A DNA stretch of 64,000 nucleotides from CBDBCU01 sp965242615. GTDB lineage: Bacteria > Chloroflexota > Dehalococcoidia > Lucifugimonadales > UBA3495. The stretch is taken from positions 1,426,001 to 1,490,000 of the forward strand of contig CBDESR010000005.1 in the NCBI GenBank assembly GCA_965242615.1, in the 5' to 3' direction. The translations under genes were made by a program, and so were the position numbers. The notes beneath the pieces are model-generated. The model made no database searches. It was not told where the DNA came from and was given only the letters and a program-made list of their open reading frames with translations. Positions 50,907 through 59,079 of the stretch are shown here, one piece after another; positions within the stretch are counted from its first letter, which is position 1; every line of letters begins with the position of its first letter.

Positions 50907-51572
50907 ATGCTGCGCGTGGACCTGAACCGTCAGTTGGAACATCTGCAAACTGAAGTGGTGCTGCTGGCCGATATGGTCAACAAAGCCATCATCCGCGCTG
51001 TGGATGCCCTGAAAGACCGGGATTTGGCTGAATCCCAACAGCTGATTGCCGAGGACGACCACATCGACCGCAAGCGGTACGAAATCGAGGACTTGTGCGT
51101 TGACCTTATCGCCACCCAGCAGCCCATGGCCGGCGACCTGCGCGCCATCATCGCCCTGCTCCACATCACCGTGGAACTGGAGCGCATGGGCGACTACGCC
51201 GAGGGCATCGCCAAAATCAGCCTGCGGATGGGCAACGACCCGCCGCTGAAACCCCTCATTGACATTCCCCGAATGGCCGCCAAATCCTCCGAAATGCTGC
51301 AAGACAGCCTGACCGCCTTGACCGAGCGGGATGAAAGCCGCGCCAACAAAGTTCTCGACGACGATGACGAAGTGGACGCCCTGTACGACCAAGTCTATCG
51401 GGAACTGCTCCTCTATATGCTCCAGGACCCGCAAAGCATCCAGCGCGCCACCTACCTCCTTTGGGCCGCCCACGACCTCGAGCGCATCGCCGACCGGGCC
51501 ACCAACATCGCCGAGCGGGTCATCTACCTCGTAACCGGCCGGATGCGCAAAGAAAAGCGGTCGGTCTATTAA
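50907..51572 (+). CDS. phoU: phosphate signalling protein PhoU
   Basis: Two three-helix PhoU repeats. The first metal-binding motif is in AIIALLHITVELERMGDYAEGIAKI. The second is in YLLWAAHDLERIADRATNIAERVIYLVTG (E/D-x-x-x-D pattern). 221 residues, normal. In model bacteria it restrains the PhoR/PstSCAB phosphate response. No pst or pho genes are adjacent, and it has its own strong terminator. Confidence 0.95.
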   Translation: MLRVDLNRQLEHLQTEVVLLADMVNKAIIRAVDALKDRDLAESQQLIAEDDHIDRKRYEIEDLCVDLIATQQPMAGDLRAIIALLHITVELERMGDYAEGIAKISLRMGNDPPLKPLIDIPRMAAKSSEMLQDSLTALTERDESRANKVLDDDDEVDALYDQVYRELLLYMLQDPQSIQRATYLLWAAHDLERIADRATNIAERVIYLVTGRMRKEKRSVY

Positions 51573-51598
51573 CCCCACCGCGCATTGCCCTCGGCAAA

Positions 51599-51634
51599 AA
51601 GCCGTTCCCCCGGCATTAGCCGGGGGGACGGCTT
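51599..51634 (+). terminator. 16-bp hairpin terminator of phoU
   Basis: AAGCCGTTCCCCCGGC / GCCGGGGGGACGGCTT around ATTA, with one T-G pair, 26 bases after the stop. Confidence 0.8.
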
Positions 51635-51665
51635 GCATTGCCCCTTAAACCGGGTTACTCCTTAT

Positions 51666-52844
51666 TTAGTACCACACAATAAAATTCCAGCAATTGCCGT
51701 CCGGCTGGCAAGTAAAGTTGCGGGTTTGCCGGTTAAGGATAACCTCCCCCGGCTCCTTTACCAGTATCCAGTAGCGACGATCGAAGTAGAAAAAGTGTTG
51801 GGTATAATGGTCGTTATAGTCGGATTCACCGACCGCCGGGTCGTAGAAAGCCCAGGTTTTGGTGTCGCACCGATAGTGAAAAGAACGGACAAAGTTGCCG
51901 TCAATCTGCTCAACCACTTCCGAGACCGGGGTATAACCGTCGTCCCAACCACCTTGAGGGTAAAGTACAGTAAAACTAACCCCGACAATTCCGCCGTTCA
52001 CCTCTACTGTCAGGTGATGCGTACCGTGGTCTAGCAACGGGATGATGAATTGGAACTCAAAGTTCCCTTGGTCGTCCGTGGCCAAATCATGGTAGGGGGT
52101 CAAATCTACGTAGCTAGCCCAAATGCTTTGCAGTGGGGACAGCGGCGGAAAGCCGGAGCCTCGGACAATTACCGTTGTTCCCGGTCCGGCGTGATTATCA
52201 GAAAGCCGCAAAATGCCTTCGGTGCTGGGACGCGGCAATATCGTCAAAGGAACTTGGCGGGCATACTCCTTGCAGTAGCTGCTCGGCCCGTAGTAAAAGA
52301 CTAGCTGCCAGCCAGATTCACCGGGCATCCGCGGGTTTAACATTCCCGCAGCTGCGGGAATATCAAAATACCAGTCTGTTGCGTCTCCAACGCCGGTTTC
52401 AATGAGGTCATCCGGGGGAAAGGGAAAGACCACCCCCGAATAACTCCAGATATCTGGCCCGGCGGGCAATTCCTCGGCAGCATCGCTCCGCCAGGAATAA
52501 TCCCCGCGCCGCAGCTGGATACCGGCTTCGACCGGATTACTCAGGGAAAACCATTCATGCCTCCACCGCAAGCCGATTTTAACCGGCCGGTCAATATCGC
52601 CCGCCGCCGGACTCTCCCCGGGCGGGCAAAGCCGAAACCGAATCGTATGCCCGGAGACCCGCCCCACTTCCCGGTTGCTCGAAGTGACGGCGATGGAGCC
52701 GGGTACAATTTCGCTGCGGGGGCAACCGATTTCAGGCGTCCCCTGCGCCCCCACCGTCCCCATTGGCATCAGTAGCAGCGCCGCCGCTGCCGCAACGGCA
52801 ACGACTGCCGCCAAAACCAGGAATAACCCAACCCCTTTTGCCAT
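51666..52844 (-). CDS. secreted protein with Ig-like domain and TC-PDGNCWN C-terminal motif (paralog 1)
   Basis: Signal peptide or anchor: MAKGVGLFLVLAAVVAVAAAAALLLMPMGTVGAQG. The first half is beta-rich (SIAVTSSNREVGRVSGHTIRFRLC ...). In the middle GPGTTVIVRGSGFPPLSPLQSIWASYVDL resembles an IPT/TIG-type Ig fold. The C-terminus has TWAFYDPAV...YFDRRYWILVKEPGEVILNRQTRNFTCQPDGNCWNFIVWY. The paralog directly upstream has the same order. Function unknown. The two end Cys probably form a disulfide. Extracellular. Confidence 0.75.
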   Translation of the reverse strand: MAKGVGLFLVLAAVVAVAAAAALLLMPMGTVGAQGTPEIGCPRSEIVPGSIAVTSSNREVGRVSGHTIRFRLCPPGESPAAGDIDRPVKIGLRWRHEWFSLSNPVEAGIQLRRGDYSWRSDAAEELPAGPDIWSYSGVVFPFPPDDLIETGVGDATDWYFDIPAAAGMLNPRMPGESGWQLVFYYGPSSYCKEYARQVPLTILPRPSTEGILRLSDNHAGPGTTVIVRGSGFPPLSPLQSIWASYVDLTPYHDLATDDQGNFEFQFIIPLLDHGTHHLTVEVNGGIVGVSFTVLYPQGGWDDGYTPVSEVVEQIDGNFVRSFHYRCDTKTWAFYDPAVGESDYNDHYTQHFFYFDRRYWILVKEPGEVILNRQTRNFTCQPDGNCWNFIVWY

Positions 52845-52856
52845 AAACTTACCCCC

Positions 52857-54068
52857 TTACCACACTATCAGGTTCCAGCAATTGCCATCGGGCTGGCAGG
52901 TGAAGGTGCGGGGCTGCCGGGCAAGGATAACCTCCGTAGGCTCTTTTACCAGTATCCAGTAGCACTCCAGATACATGAAATGCCTCAAGGTACTGTCGTC
53001 CTCTGGAATCACCGGGTCGTAAAACGTCCACTCATTGAAATTAGGGTTGAAATGGAAAGCGCGGACGAGGTTATCCCCCAAGTTCTGCAATGCCTCCGCA
53101 GCTGAAGCATATACCGGAGACACAGAACCGCCGTGTAACACAATGATGATCGTTGTGGCAGTGATGCCGTTCACTTGCACCAGCAGAATATGGCGGCCGG
53201 ATTCCAGTCCCGGAACGGGAACATCGAGCTGAAACTTCCCTTGGGCATCGGTGACCGCCGAGGTATACATGGTTACATCCACCCATCCAACTTGAACTCT
53301 CTCCACCGGGGAATTGGGCGGGAAACCATGCCCGACCACTGGCACTTCACTCCCAATGTAACCGTAATTTCCAGGGTAACTGAATTCTCTGAAAATGCTT
53401 ATACCGGCCGCCGCAAAAAGGGGTGGCGTGATAACCGTTGCTACCGCCTCCCCGGTATAGATTTCCCAGTAATCGCCCCGGTCATAGCGCAGGACTATCC
53501 GCCACCGATAATCGTCGGGATATGCCGGGTTTAACATTCCTGCCGACGCCGGGATATCGAATTGTAAGGTTACTGGAGCGTTCTTGCCCGACGGAACCAA
53601 GTCGTTAAACTCGTCCCCGGCAAACCCGACAGTTACCCCTGTTCCTTCTATTCGGGCAGCGCAAACCCTTTTAGCAAAAGCGTCAGTAGCGTCCCAAGAT
53701 TTACCGTCCTCGGTTGCCGTCAAAGTAATCCCGGCTTGCTCCGGGCGGTCCAGATAAAACCAGTCGTCCCACAGCAAACCGATTTCCCCCGGCCGGGCTA
53801 GGTCAACCCCGTTGCCAATACTGCCGGCTGCGCTTTCCGCGTTAAGGCACAGCTGAAACCGAATAGTATGCCCCGACCCTTCGCCCGCCAGGTTGTTGCT
53901 GGAAACAACCGCCACGCTGCCCGGCACAATGCCGCCCTCCCGGCACTCCGCCCCCTGCGCCCCCACCGCCCCCGGCAGCAACAGAAGCGCCGCCGCCGCT
54001 ACCGCAACGGCGGCAACTACCACCCCCAACGCCAAGCCAAACCACCCGCCAAACCCCTTTGCCGTCAT
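52857..54068 (-). CDS. secreted protein with Ig-like domain and TC-PDGNCWN C-terminal motif (paralog 2)
   Basis: The ATG at 54068 gives MTAKGFGGWFGLALGVVVAAVAVAAAALLLLPGAVGAQG as signal. It shares with paralog 1 GSVAVVSSN...GHTIRFQLC, FDIPASAGMLNPAYPDDYRWRIVLRYD, VVGHGFPPNSPVERVQVGWVDVTMY, GKFQLDVPVPGLESGRHILLVQVNG and the end EWTFYDPVI...ECYWILVKEPTEVILARQPRTFTCQPDGNCWNLIVW. The 12-base gap between the two genes shows one transcript and a local duplication. Promoter not identified. Confidence 0.75.
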   Translation of the reverse strand: MTAKGFGGWFGLALGVVVAAVAVAAAALLLLPGAVGAQGAECREGGIVPGSVAVVSSNNLAGEGSGHTIRFQLCLNAESAAGSIGNGVDLARPGEIGLLWDDWFYLDRPEQAGITLTATEDGKSWDATDAFAKRVCAARIEGTGVTVGFAGDEFNDLVPSGKNAPVTLQFDIPASAGMLNPAYPDDYRWRIVLRYDRGDYWEIYTGEAVATVITPPLFAAAGISIFREFSYPGNYGYIGSEVPVVGHGFPPNSPVERVQVGWVDVTMYTSAVTDAQGKFQLDVPVPGLESGRHILLVQVNGITATTIIIVLHGGSVSPVYASAAEALQNLGDNLVRAFHFNPNFNEWTFYDPVIPEDDSTLRHFMYLECYWILVKEPTEVILARQPRTFTCQPDGNCWNLIVW

Positions 54069-54252
54069 ACCATCGCCCTCCCTTTCCCGCAACAAACTGC
54101 CGGTAGTTTTGCGCCTATCGTAAAGGCCAACTATTACCGCAGCATTACCGGATAGCGCAACAAACTAACCGCATATCCAGGATCTTGAGCAAACCCCCTA
54201 TCCAGTGTATCCTGTTGCCCTATACCCAATTCCCCGGCACCCCGGAGGAACT

Positions 54253-56649
54253 ATGCCCACCCCCACCGCCATCCAACAAGCCCTGACCCAAGCCGTCCCC
54301 AGCAGTACCGGCACAATCTCCCTACCCGGCTTGTCCGCCGCCGTCCAAGTCTATCGCGACCGTTGGGGCATCCCCCACATCCGGGCCGCCAACACCGCCG
54401 ACGCCTTCTTGGCCCAAGGCTTCGTTACCGCCCAAGACCGGCTGTGGCAGATGGAATACGACCGCCGGCGCGGCAGCGGCCGTTGGGCTGAAGTAGTCGG
54501 CGCATCCGGGTTGACGCAAGATTTGGCAATGCGCCGCTTTCGGCTGGAACCGGCCGCCCGGGCCGACTATCAAGCCGGTAGCGCCACCACCCGCGCTATC
54601 CTCGACGCCTACGCCCAGGGCGTCAATGCCTGGATTGACTACGCCACCGCCGCCGACTGCCTGCCGGCGGAATACGCCATCACTGGCATCGTCCCGGAAC
54701 CTTGGCAGCCCTGGGACGGCTTGACCGCTTTTAAGGTGCGGCACATCCTGATGGGCGTCTTTGAATCCAAACTCTGGCGCGCCCAACTGGTCCAGCGGCT
54801 GGGGCCGGAAAAAGCCGCCCTCCTGTCTCCCGGCTACACGCCCGGCCAACTGCAAATCCTGCCGCCGGGCGCCCCCTACGCCGGCCCGTCCGCTGACGCC
54901 CTCGCCGAACTGGCCCATGGCGCCGCCGCCCTCAACTACCTGCGCGAAACCGACAGCGGCAGCAACAGTTGGGCCTTGGCCGGCCACCGCACCGCCAGCG
55001 GCCAGCCCCTGCTGGCCGGCGACTCCCACCGGGCGTTAGACACCCCCAATGTCTATTACCAGTGCCACATTGCTTGCCCCGATTTTGACGCCATCGGCTT
55101 TGCCCTCCCCGGCGTCCCCGGCTTGCCTCACTTCGGCCACAACGCCCGCGTCGCCTGGTGCATCACCCACACCAGCGCCGACTACCAGGACTTGTATATC
55201 GAGCAGTTCAAGCCGGACGACCCGGACTACTACTTGTATCAAGACCAATGGCGGCGGGCTGAAATCTTTCAAGAGACCATCCAAGTACGCGGCGACGCCC
55301 CGGTGCCATTGCCGGTCTATGTTACGCAGCACGGCCCGGTCATCGCCGGCGGCCCCGGCGCAACTCCGGATCGCGCAGCACCGGACAGCGCAACGGAACC
55401 GCCCGCCGGCTTGTCCTTCCGCTACACCGCTACCGATGGCGGCAAGACTTGGCCCGACATCATCCCGGCAATGCTCCACGCCCAAGACAGCCACGAACTG
55501 GCTGACACTATGCGCGGCTGGGTTGACCCGTGCAACAACTTCCTCTTTGCCGACACTGCCGGCAATATCGGCTACCTGTGCCGCGGCGAAATCCCCCTCC
55601 GCTCCCGGGCCAACGGCCGCCTGCCGGTTCCCGGCTGGACGGGCGAACACGAATGGACGGGCAACATCCCCTTTGCCGAGTTGCCCCGCGCTATCAACCC
55701 GCCGCCGGGTTATATCGTTACCGCCAACAACAAGCCGGTGGGCGATGACTACCCCTACTACATCTCCGCCGACTTCACCCCCGGCTTTCGGGCCGCCCGG
55801 GTAACGGCAGCCCTCCTCGCTCTGGAAAACCCCACGGCGGACGACATGGCCAAAGTCCACGCCGAGCGGCTATCCCCCCCCGCCCAAACCTACCTTACCT
55901 ACCTGCGCGACCATCGGGAACGGCTAACCACGCCCGACGCCCTAACCGCCGCCGCTCTGGAAAAACTGCTTAACTGGTCGGGACAAATGGACGCCGCCGC
56001 CGTAGCCCCCGCCATCTACAGCGCAATGCGCGACGCCCTGCTCTACCGCCTGTTCCACCACCACCTCGACGCTGACCTGGCGGCGCAAGTCTGGCAGCCA
56101 GCCAACCGGGGCGGCGGCGCTTTCCTCGGCAAAGTCAAAGAACTGCTGCTCAGCCACTTGCCGTCCGCTGACTCCCCCCTGCTGCCGCCGGGCGAAACTT
56201 GGCCCGCCTTGCTGTCGGCCGCCCTGGCCCAAGGCGTCGCCATCCTGCGGGAAAAGTTGGGCAATGACCTTGAACAATGGCAATGGGAACGGCTGCATCA
56301 AGCCCGCCCCCAACACACCCTATCCGCCGCCTTCCCGGAACTGGCCCAATTCCTCGACCCGCCGCCCCTACCCATGGCTGGTGATGGCGACACGCCCCTG
56401 GCCGGCGCCTACGCCCCCGCCGATTTAGCCACCGTCGGCGGCCTGTCCGTCGCCCGCTACGCCTACGACCTCGCCGACTGGGAAAACTGCCTTTGGGCCA
56501 TCCCCCTCGGCGCATCCGGCCATCCGGCCAGCCCCCACTACGCCGACCAATCGGAAACCTGGCGGCAAGTGCAAATGGTGCCGATGCAATACGCCTGGCC
56601 CGGCATCATCGCCAACTGCCAAGCCCAGCAAACCCTGGAGCCGGGCTAG
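54253..56649 (+). CDS. penicillin-acylase-family Ntn hydrolase
   Basis: The ATG at 54253 has GGAGGAA 5-8 bases upstream. VQVYRDRWGIPHIRAANTADAFLAQGFVTAQDRLWQMEYDRRRGSGRWAEVVG is the alpha-chain start. SGSNSWALAGHRTASGQPLLAGDSHRALDTPNVYYQ carries the N-terminal nucleophile Ser after self-cleavage before SNSW. GYIVTANNKPVGDDYPYYIS holds the conserved Asn. 798 residues. Most relatives are exported; here no signal peptide is visible, so it may act in the cytoplasm. Amidase on acyl-amides, acyl-homoserine lactones or beta-lactams; substrate unknown. Confidence 0.92.
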   Translation: MPTPTAIQQALTQAVPSSTGTISLPGLSAAVQVYRDRWGIPHIRAANTADAFLAQGFVTAQDRLWQMEYDRRRGSGRWAEVVGASGLTQDLAMRRFRLEPAARADYQAGSATTRAILDAYAQGVNAWIDYATAADCLPAEYAITGIVPEPWQPWDGLTAFKVRHILMGVFESKLWRAQLVQRLGPEKAALLSPGYTPGQLQILPPGAPYAGPSADALAELAHGAAALNYLRETDSGSNSWALAGHRTASGQPLLAGDSHRALDTPNVYYQCHIACPDFDAIGFALPGVPGLPHFGHNARVAWCITHTSADYQDLYIEQFKPDDPDYYLYQDQWRRAEIFQETIQVRGDAPVPLPVYVTQHGPVIAGGPGATPDRAAPDSATEPPAGLSFRYTATDGGKTWPDIIPAMLHAQDSHELADTMRGWVDPCNNFLFADTAGNIGYLCRGEIPLRSRANGRLPVPGWTGEHEWTGNIPFAELPRAINPPPGYIVTANNKPVGDDYPYYISADFTPGFRAARVTAALLALENPTADDMAKVHAERLSPPAQTYLTYLRDHRERLTTPDALTAAALEKLLNWSGQMDAAAVAPAIYSAMRDALLYRLFHHHLDADLAAQVWQPANRGGGAFLGKVKELLLSHLPSADSPLLPPGETWPALLSAALAQGVAILREKLGNDLEQWQWERLHQARPQHTLSAAFPELAQFLDPPPLPMAGDGDTPLAGAYAPADLATVGGLSVARYAYDLADWENCLWAIPLGASGHPASPHYADQSETWRQVQMVPMQYAWPGIIANCQAQQTLEPG

Positions 56650-56762
56650 GGAATAGTCTGCTTTTATGCCGGAAGCAAACGGAACTGCTCGCCGGGGCAA
56701 GTTGCGCCGCCGCCCCATACCGGTTAGACTAGCCCAATAAAATAACTGCTGCCGGAATAATT

Positions 56763-57719
56763 ATGCGCCCCAAAGTTTTCATCGACGGACATACCGGCAC
56801 CACCGGCTTGCGGATTCACCAGTGGATGGCCGGCCGGGAGGATGTGGAGTTGCTGACTTTGCCCCCGGAACTGCGCCGCCACCCGGAGGAACGCCAAGCC
56901 CGGCTGCTGGAGTCCGACGCCGCCATCCTTTGCCTGCCCGATGACGCCGCCAGCGAAGCGGCCGCTTGGGTTAAAAACGCCCCGACCCGGCTGATTGACG
57001 CCAGTACCGCCCACCGCGTCGCCCCCGGCTGGGAATACGGCTTGCCCGAACTGACGCCGCAACAGCGGAATGCCATCGCCAACGCCAAGTATGTCGCCAA
57101 CCCCGGCTGCTACCCTACCGGGTTCATCCTCCTGACCCGCCCGCTGGTTGACGCCGGACTCTTGGCCGCCGACGCACCCTTGACCATCCACGCCCTTTCC
57201 GGCTACTCCGGCGGCGGCAATACCCTCATTGAAAAGTGGGAAAATCCGGACAACGGCTTGGCCGGGCTGCCTTATGCCGCGCCCTATGGCTTGTACCAAC
57301 GGCACAAGCATATCCCGGAAATGATACGCTATGCCGGCTTAACCGTCGAACCCCAATTCATCCCGGCGGTCGGGCCTTTCCGTTGCGGTATGCGGGTGCA
57401 GGTGCCAGTCAACGCCGCCCTGCTCCAGCCGGGAACGGACAGCGGCGAAGCGTGGGAAGTTCTAGCGGAACGCTACCGTAATGAACCCTTTGTCGAGGTA
57501 GCCCCGTTGCCGGAACCGGGCCAGCACAATGAACGCAGCTTTGACCCGGAATGCTGCAACGATGGCAACCAAATCCAACTGCACATCGCCCCGCATCCAT
57601 CAGGCCACCTGCTGCTCATCGCCCTGCTGGACAACTTGGGCAAAGGAGCGTGCGGCGCCGCCATCCAGAACCTGAACCTGATGCTGGACTTGCCGGAGGG
57701 GGCCGGCTTGCCGGGGTAA
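56763..57719 (+). CDS. argC: N-acetyl-gamma-glutamyl-phosphate reductase (short type)
   Basis: Arginine pathway NADPH reductase. VFIDGHTGTTGLRIHQWMAGREDVELL is the N-terminal Rossmann motif. The catalytic Cys is in YVANPGCYPTGFILL. SGYSGGGNTLIE and the His in PEMIRYAGL/HKHIPEM follow. The end NDGNQIQLHIAPHPSGHLLLIALLDNLGKGACGAAIQNLNLML is characteristic. 318 residues, matching the shorter argC form of proteobacterial/other type. Not next to other arg genes. Confidence 0.94.
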   Translation: MRPKVFIDGHTGTTGLRIHQWMAGREDVELLTLPPELRRHPEERQARLLESDAAILCLPDDAASEAAAWVKNAPTRLIDASTAHRVAPGWEYGLPELTPQQRNAIANAKYVANPGCYPTGFILLTRPLVDAGLLAADAPLTIHALSGYSGGGNTLIEKWENPDNGLAGLPYAAPYGLYQRHKHIPEMIRYAGLTVEPQFIPAVGPFRCGMRVQVPVNAALLQPGTDSGEAWEVLAERYRNEPFVEVAPLPEPGQHNERSFDPECCNDGNQIQLHIAPHPSGHLLLIALLDNLGKGACGAAIQNLNLMLDLPEGAGLPG

Positions 57720-57734
57720 CTGTGGCCTAACTTT

Positions 57735-57974
57735 ATGGAAACGACTCCTTACTATGACCGGCGCGTTGCCGAAAAACATCCGGGCATTCGAGACGAATGG
57801 GTTGAGCGGGTGCTGGCTAACCCCGATCACTCGGAAAGACAGTCCGATGGCCGGATGCGGTACCACGGCTACATTGATGAAGCCGGCAAGTGGCTCCGGG
57901 TGATAGTAGAGGACGGGAAACTGCATAACCGGTTTTTCGACGAAAACAAACTGCGGCAATGGGGGAGGCCATGA
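57735..57974 (+). CDS. DUF4258-like protein (possible toxin)
   Basis: 79 residues: YYDRRVAEKHPGIRDEWVERVLANPDHSERQSDGRMRYHGYIDEAGKWLRVIVEDGKLHNRFFDENKLRQWG. The pattern of a short helix, then W-hydrophobic-R-V-hydrophobic-V, and a terminal FFDENKLR, fits small DUF4258/BrnT-like proteins. It overlaps the DUF2283 gene as ATGA, giving a second toxin-antitoxin-like pair with the same order as at 47883-48386. 15 bases after argC, possibly co-transcribed. Confidence 0.6.
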   Translation: METTPYYDRRVAEKHPGIRDEWVERVLANPDHSERQSDGRMRYHGYIDEAGKWLRVIVEDGKLHNRFFDENKLRQWGRP

Positions 57975-58207
57975 AACTGGTAGTGGATTACTGCCCGGAA
58001 ACCGACACCTTGTCCCTGTGGAACGGCCAACCGGCCAGCAGCGGGGCAGACTTATCGGAGGACTTGGTAGTTGACTTGGACGCCGACGGGGCGGCGGTAG
58101 GCTTTACCCTGGAACACGCCGCCGCGCTACTTTTGCCTTTGCTCGAGCAGTGGGACGGCGCTGCCCGGCGGCAGCGGGCGGTAGCGGTAAGCGGGGCCGG
58201 GGATTAG
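57971..58207 (+). CDS. DUF2283 protein (possible antitoxin)
   Basis: The ATG at 57971 overlaps the preceding stop (ATGA). MKLVVDYCPETDTLSLWNGQPASSGADLSEDLVVDLDADGAAVGFTLEHAAALL follows the DUF2283 pattern (Y-x-x-x-x-D-x-hydrophobic, D-hydrophobic-V-V-D-x-D-x-D-G-x-x-V-G-hydrophobic). 78 residues. Pairs with the previous gene. Confidence 0.7.
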   Translation: MKLVVDYCPETDTLSLWNGQPASSGADLSEDLVVDLDADGAAVGFTLEHAAALLLPLLEQWDGAARRQRAVAVSGAGD

Positions 58208-58279
58208 GCGCCGCCGGCTTGCCATAATGTAGAATGGGGATGACGACACCAAGTCGGAAACCGTTTGACCGGGAGGGAA

Positions 58280-58672
58280 ATGGCGCGCTATTTGTTGGAC
58301 ACTAACGCCCTGCTGTGGCTGTTTTGGAATGACCCGCGGCTGGGCCGGCGGGCGCGCAATGCTATCCTTGACCCGGACAATGCGAAGTTCGTCAGCCCGC
58401 TCAGCATTTACGAGATTGCCTATAAATCCGAGCAGGGGCGACTGAAGTCACCGGTACCGGACGATCTGACGGCGGCGGTTGCTGAGCGGCGGTTCGTTAC
58501 GTTGGACTTGAGCGCGTTTCACGCAGAACAGGCCGGGAAGCTCTTGCTGGAAGGAAAAGACCCTTTCGATCGGATGCTGGTGGCGCAAGCCTTGGCTGAG
58601 GGACTTATTCTGATTACCTCAGACACCGAGTTGCTCCGTTACGACTTGCCTACCTTGAACGCAAGACGCTAA
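58280..58672 (+). CDS. PIN-domain RNase toxin (VapC-like)
   Basis: MARYLLDTNALLWLFWNDPRLG carries the first Asp, VSPLSIYEIAYKSEQGRL the Glu, and DPFDRMLVAQALAEGLILITSDTELLRYD the last Asp residues. The PIN catalytic set is complete in 130 residues. The ATG at 58280 lies very close to GGGAGGG; a TTG at 58265 is the alternative. The Phd-like gene follows 42 bases downstream, so the order is toxin first. Confidence 0.88.
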   Translation: MARYLLDTNALLWLFWNDPRLGRRARNAILDPDNAKFVSPLSIYEIAYKSEQGRLKSPVPDDLTAAVAERRFVTLDLSAFHAEQAGKLLLEGKDPFDRMLVAQALAEGLILITSDTELLRYDLPTLNARR

Positions 58673-58714
58673 CCGCCGGCTAAAATCCCTACGCAAGCCG
58701 AGGAGGTTGTTTTA

Positions 58715-59077
58715 ATGGAAAAAGTGGATCTATCCCGCGCCCAATCCCATCGTATCCGGGACCTGGGCGATAAGGCCCATCAGGGCGAGGAAGTCGTCAT
58801 TATGCGCGACGGACAGCCCTGGCTGCGCTTGACCCCCTGCCCGGATTACACGCCGCCCGCGCCGCAGCCGCCCAAGTCTTACGAGCAGTTGCAGGCCGAG
58901 TGGCAGGCCAAGATGACCCCGGAGGAAAAAGCCTTCTGGTTTAACCCCCAGATTCAGGAAACTTTGACCCAACTGGTGACTGAGCGGTGGGCTTACCTGC
59001 CGGAGCGGGAACTGTGCGCCGAGTGTCTGGCTAACTACCGGCAGGATACCGTCCCGGCGGCAAAAGGCGGTGATTAG
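58715..59077 (+). CDS. Phd/YefM-like antitoxin with long C-terminal tail
   Basis: MEKVDLSRAQSHRIRDLGDKAHQGEEVVIMRDGQPWLRLTPCPDY follows the Phd/YefM head (helix, then G-E-x-V-hydrophobic-I-x-R-x-G-x-P). A Pro stretch and about 65 further residues follow, with TPEEKAFWFNPQIQETL and two Cys (ELCAECLANY). 120 residues against the usual 80. GGAGG lies 9 bases upstream. Probably the partner of the PIN toxin. It stops 2 bases before purL, so read-through expression of purL is likely. Confidence 0.65.
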   Translation: MEKVDLSRAQSHRIRDLGDKAHQGEEVVIMRDGQPWLRLTPCPDYTPPAPQPPKSYEQLQAEWQAKMTPEEKAFWFNPQIQETLTQLVTERWAYLPERELCAECLANYRQDTVPAAKGGD

Positions 59078-59079
59078 TT

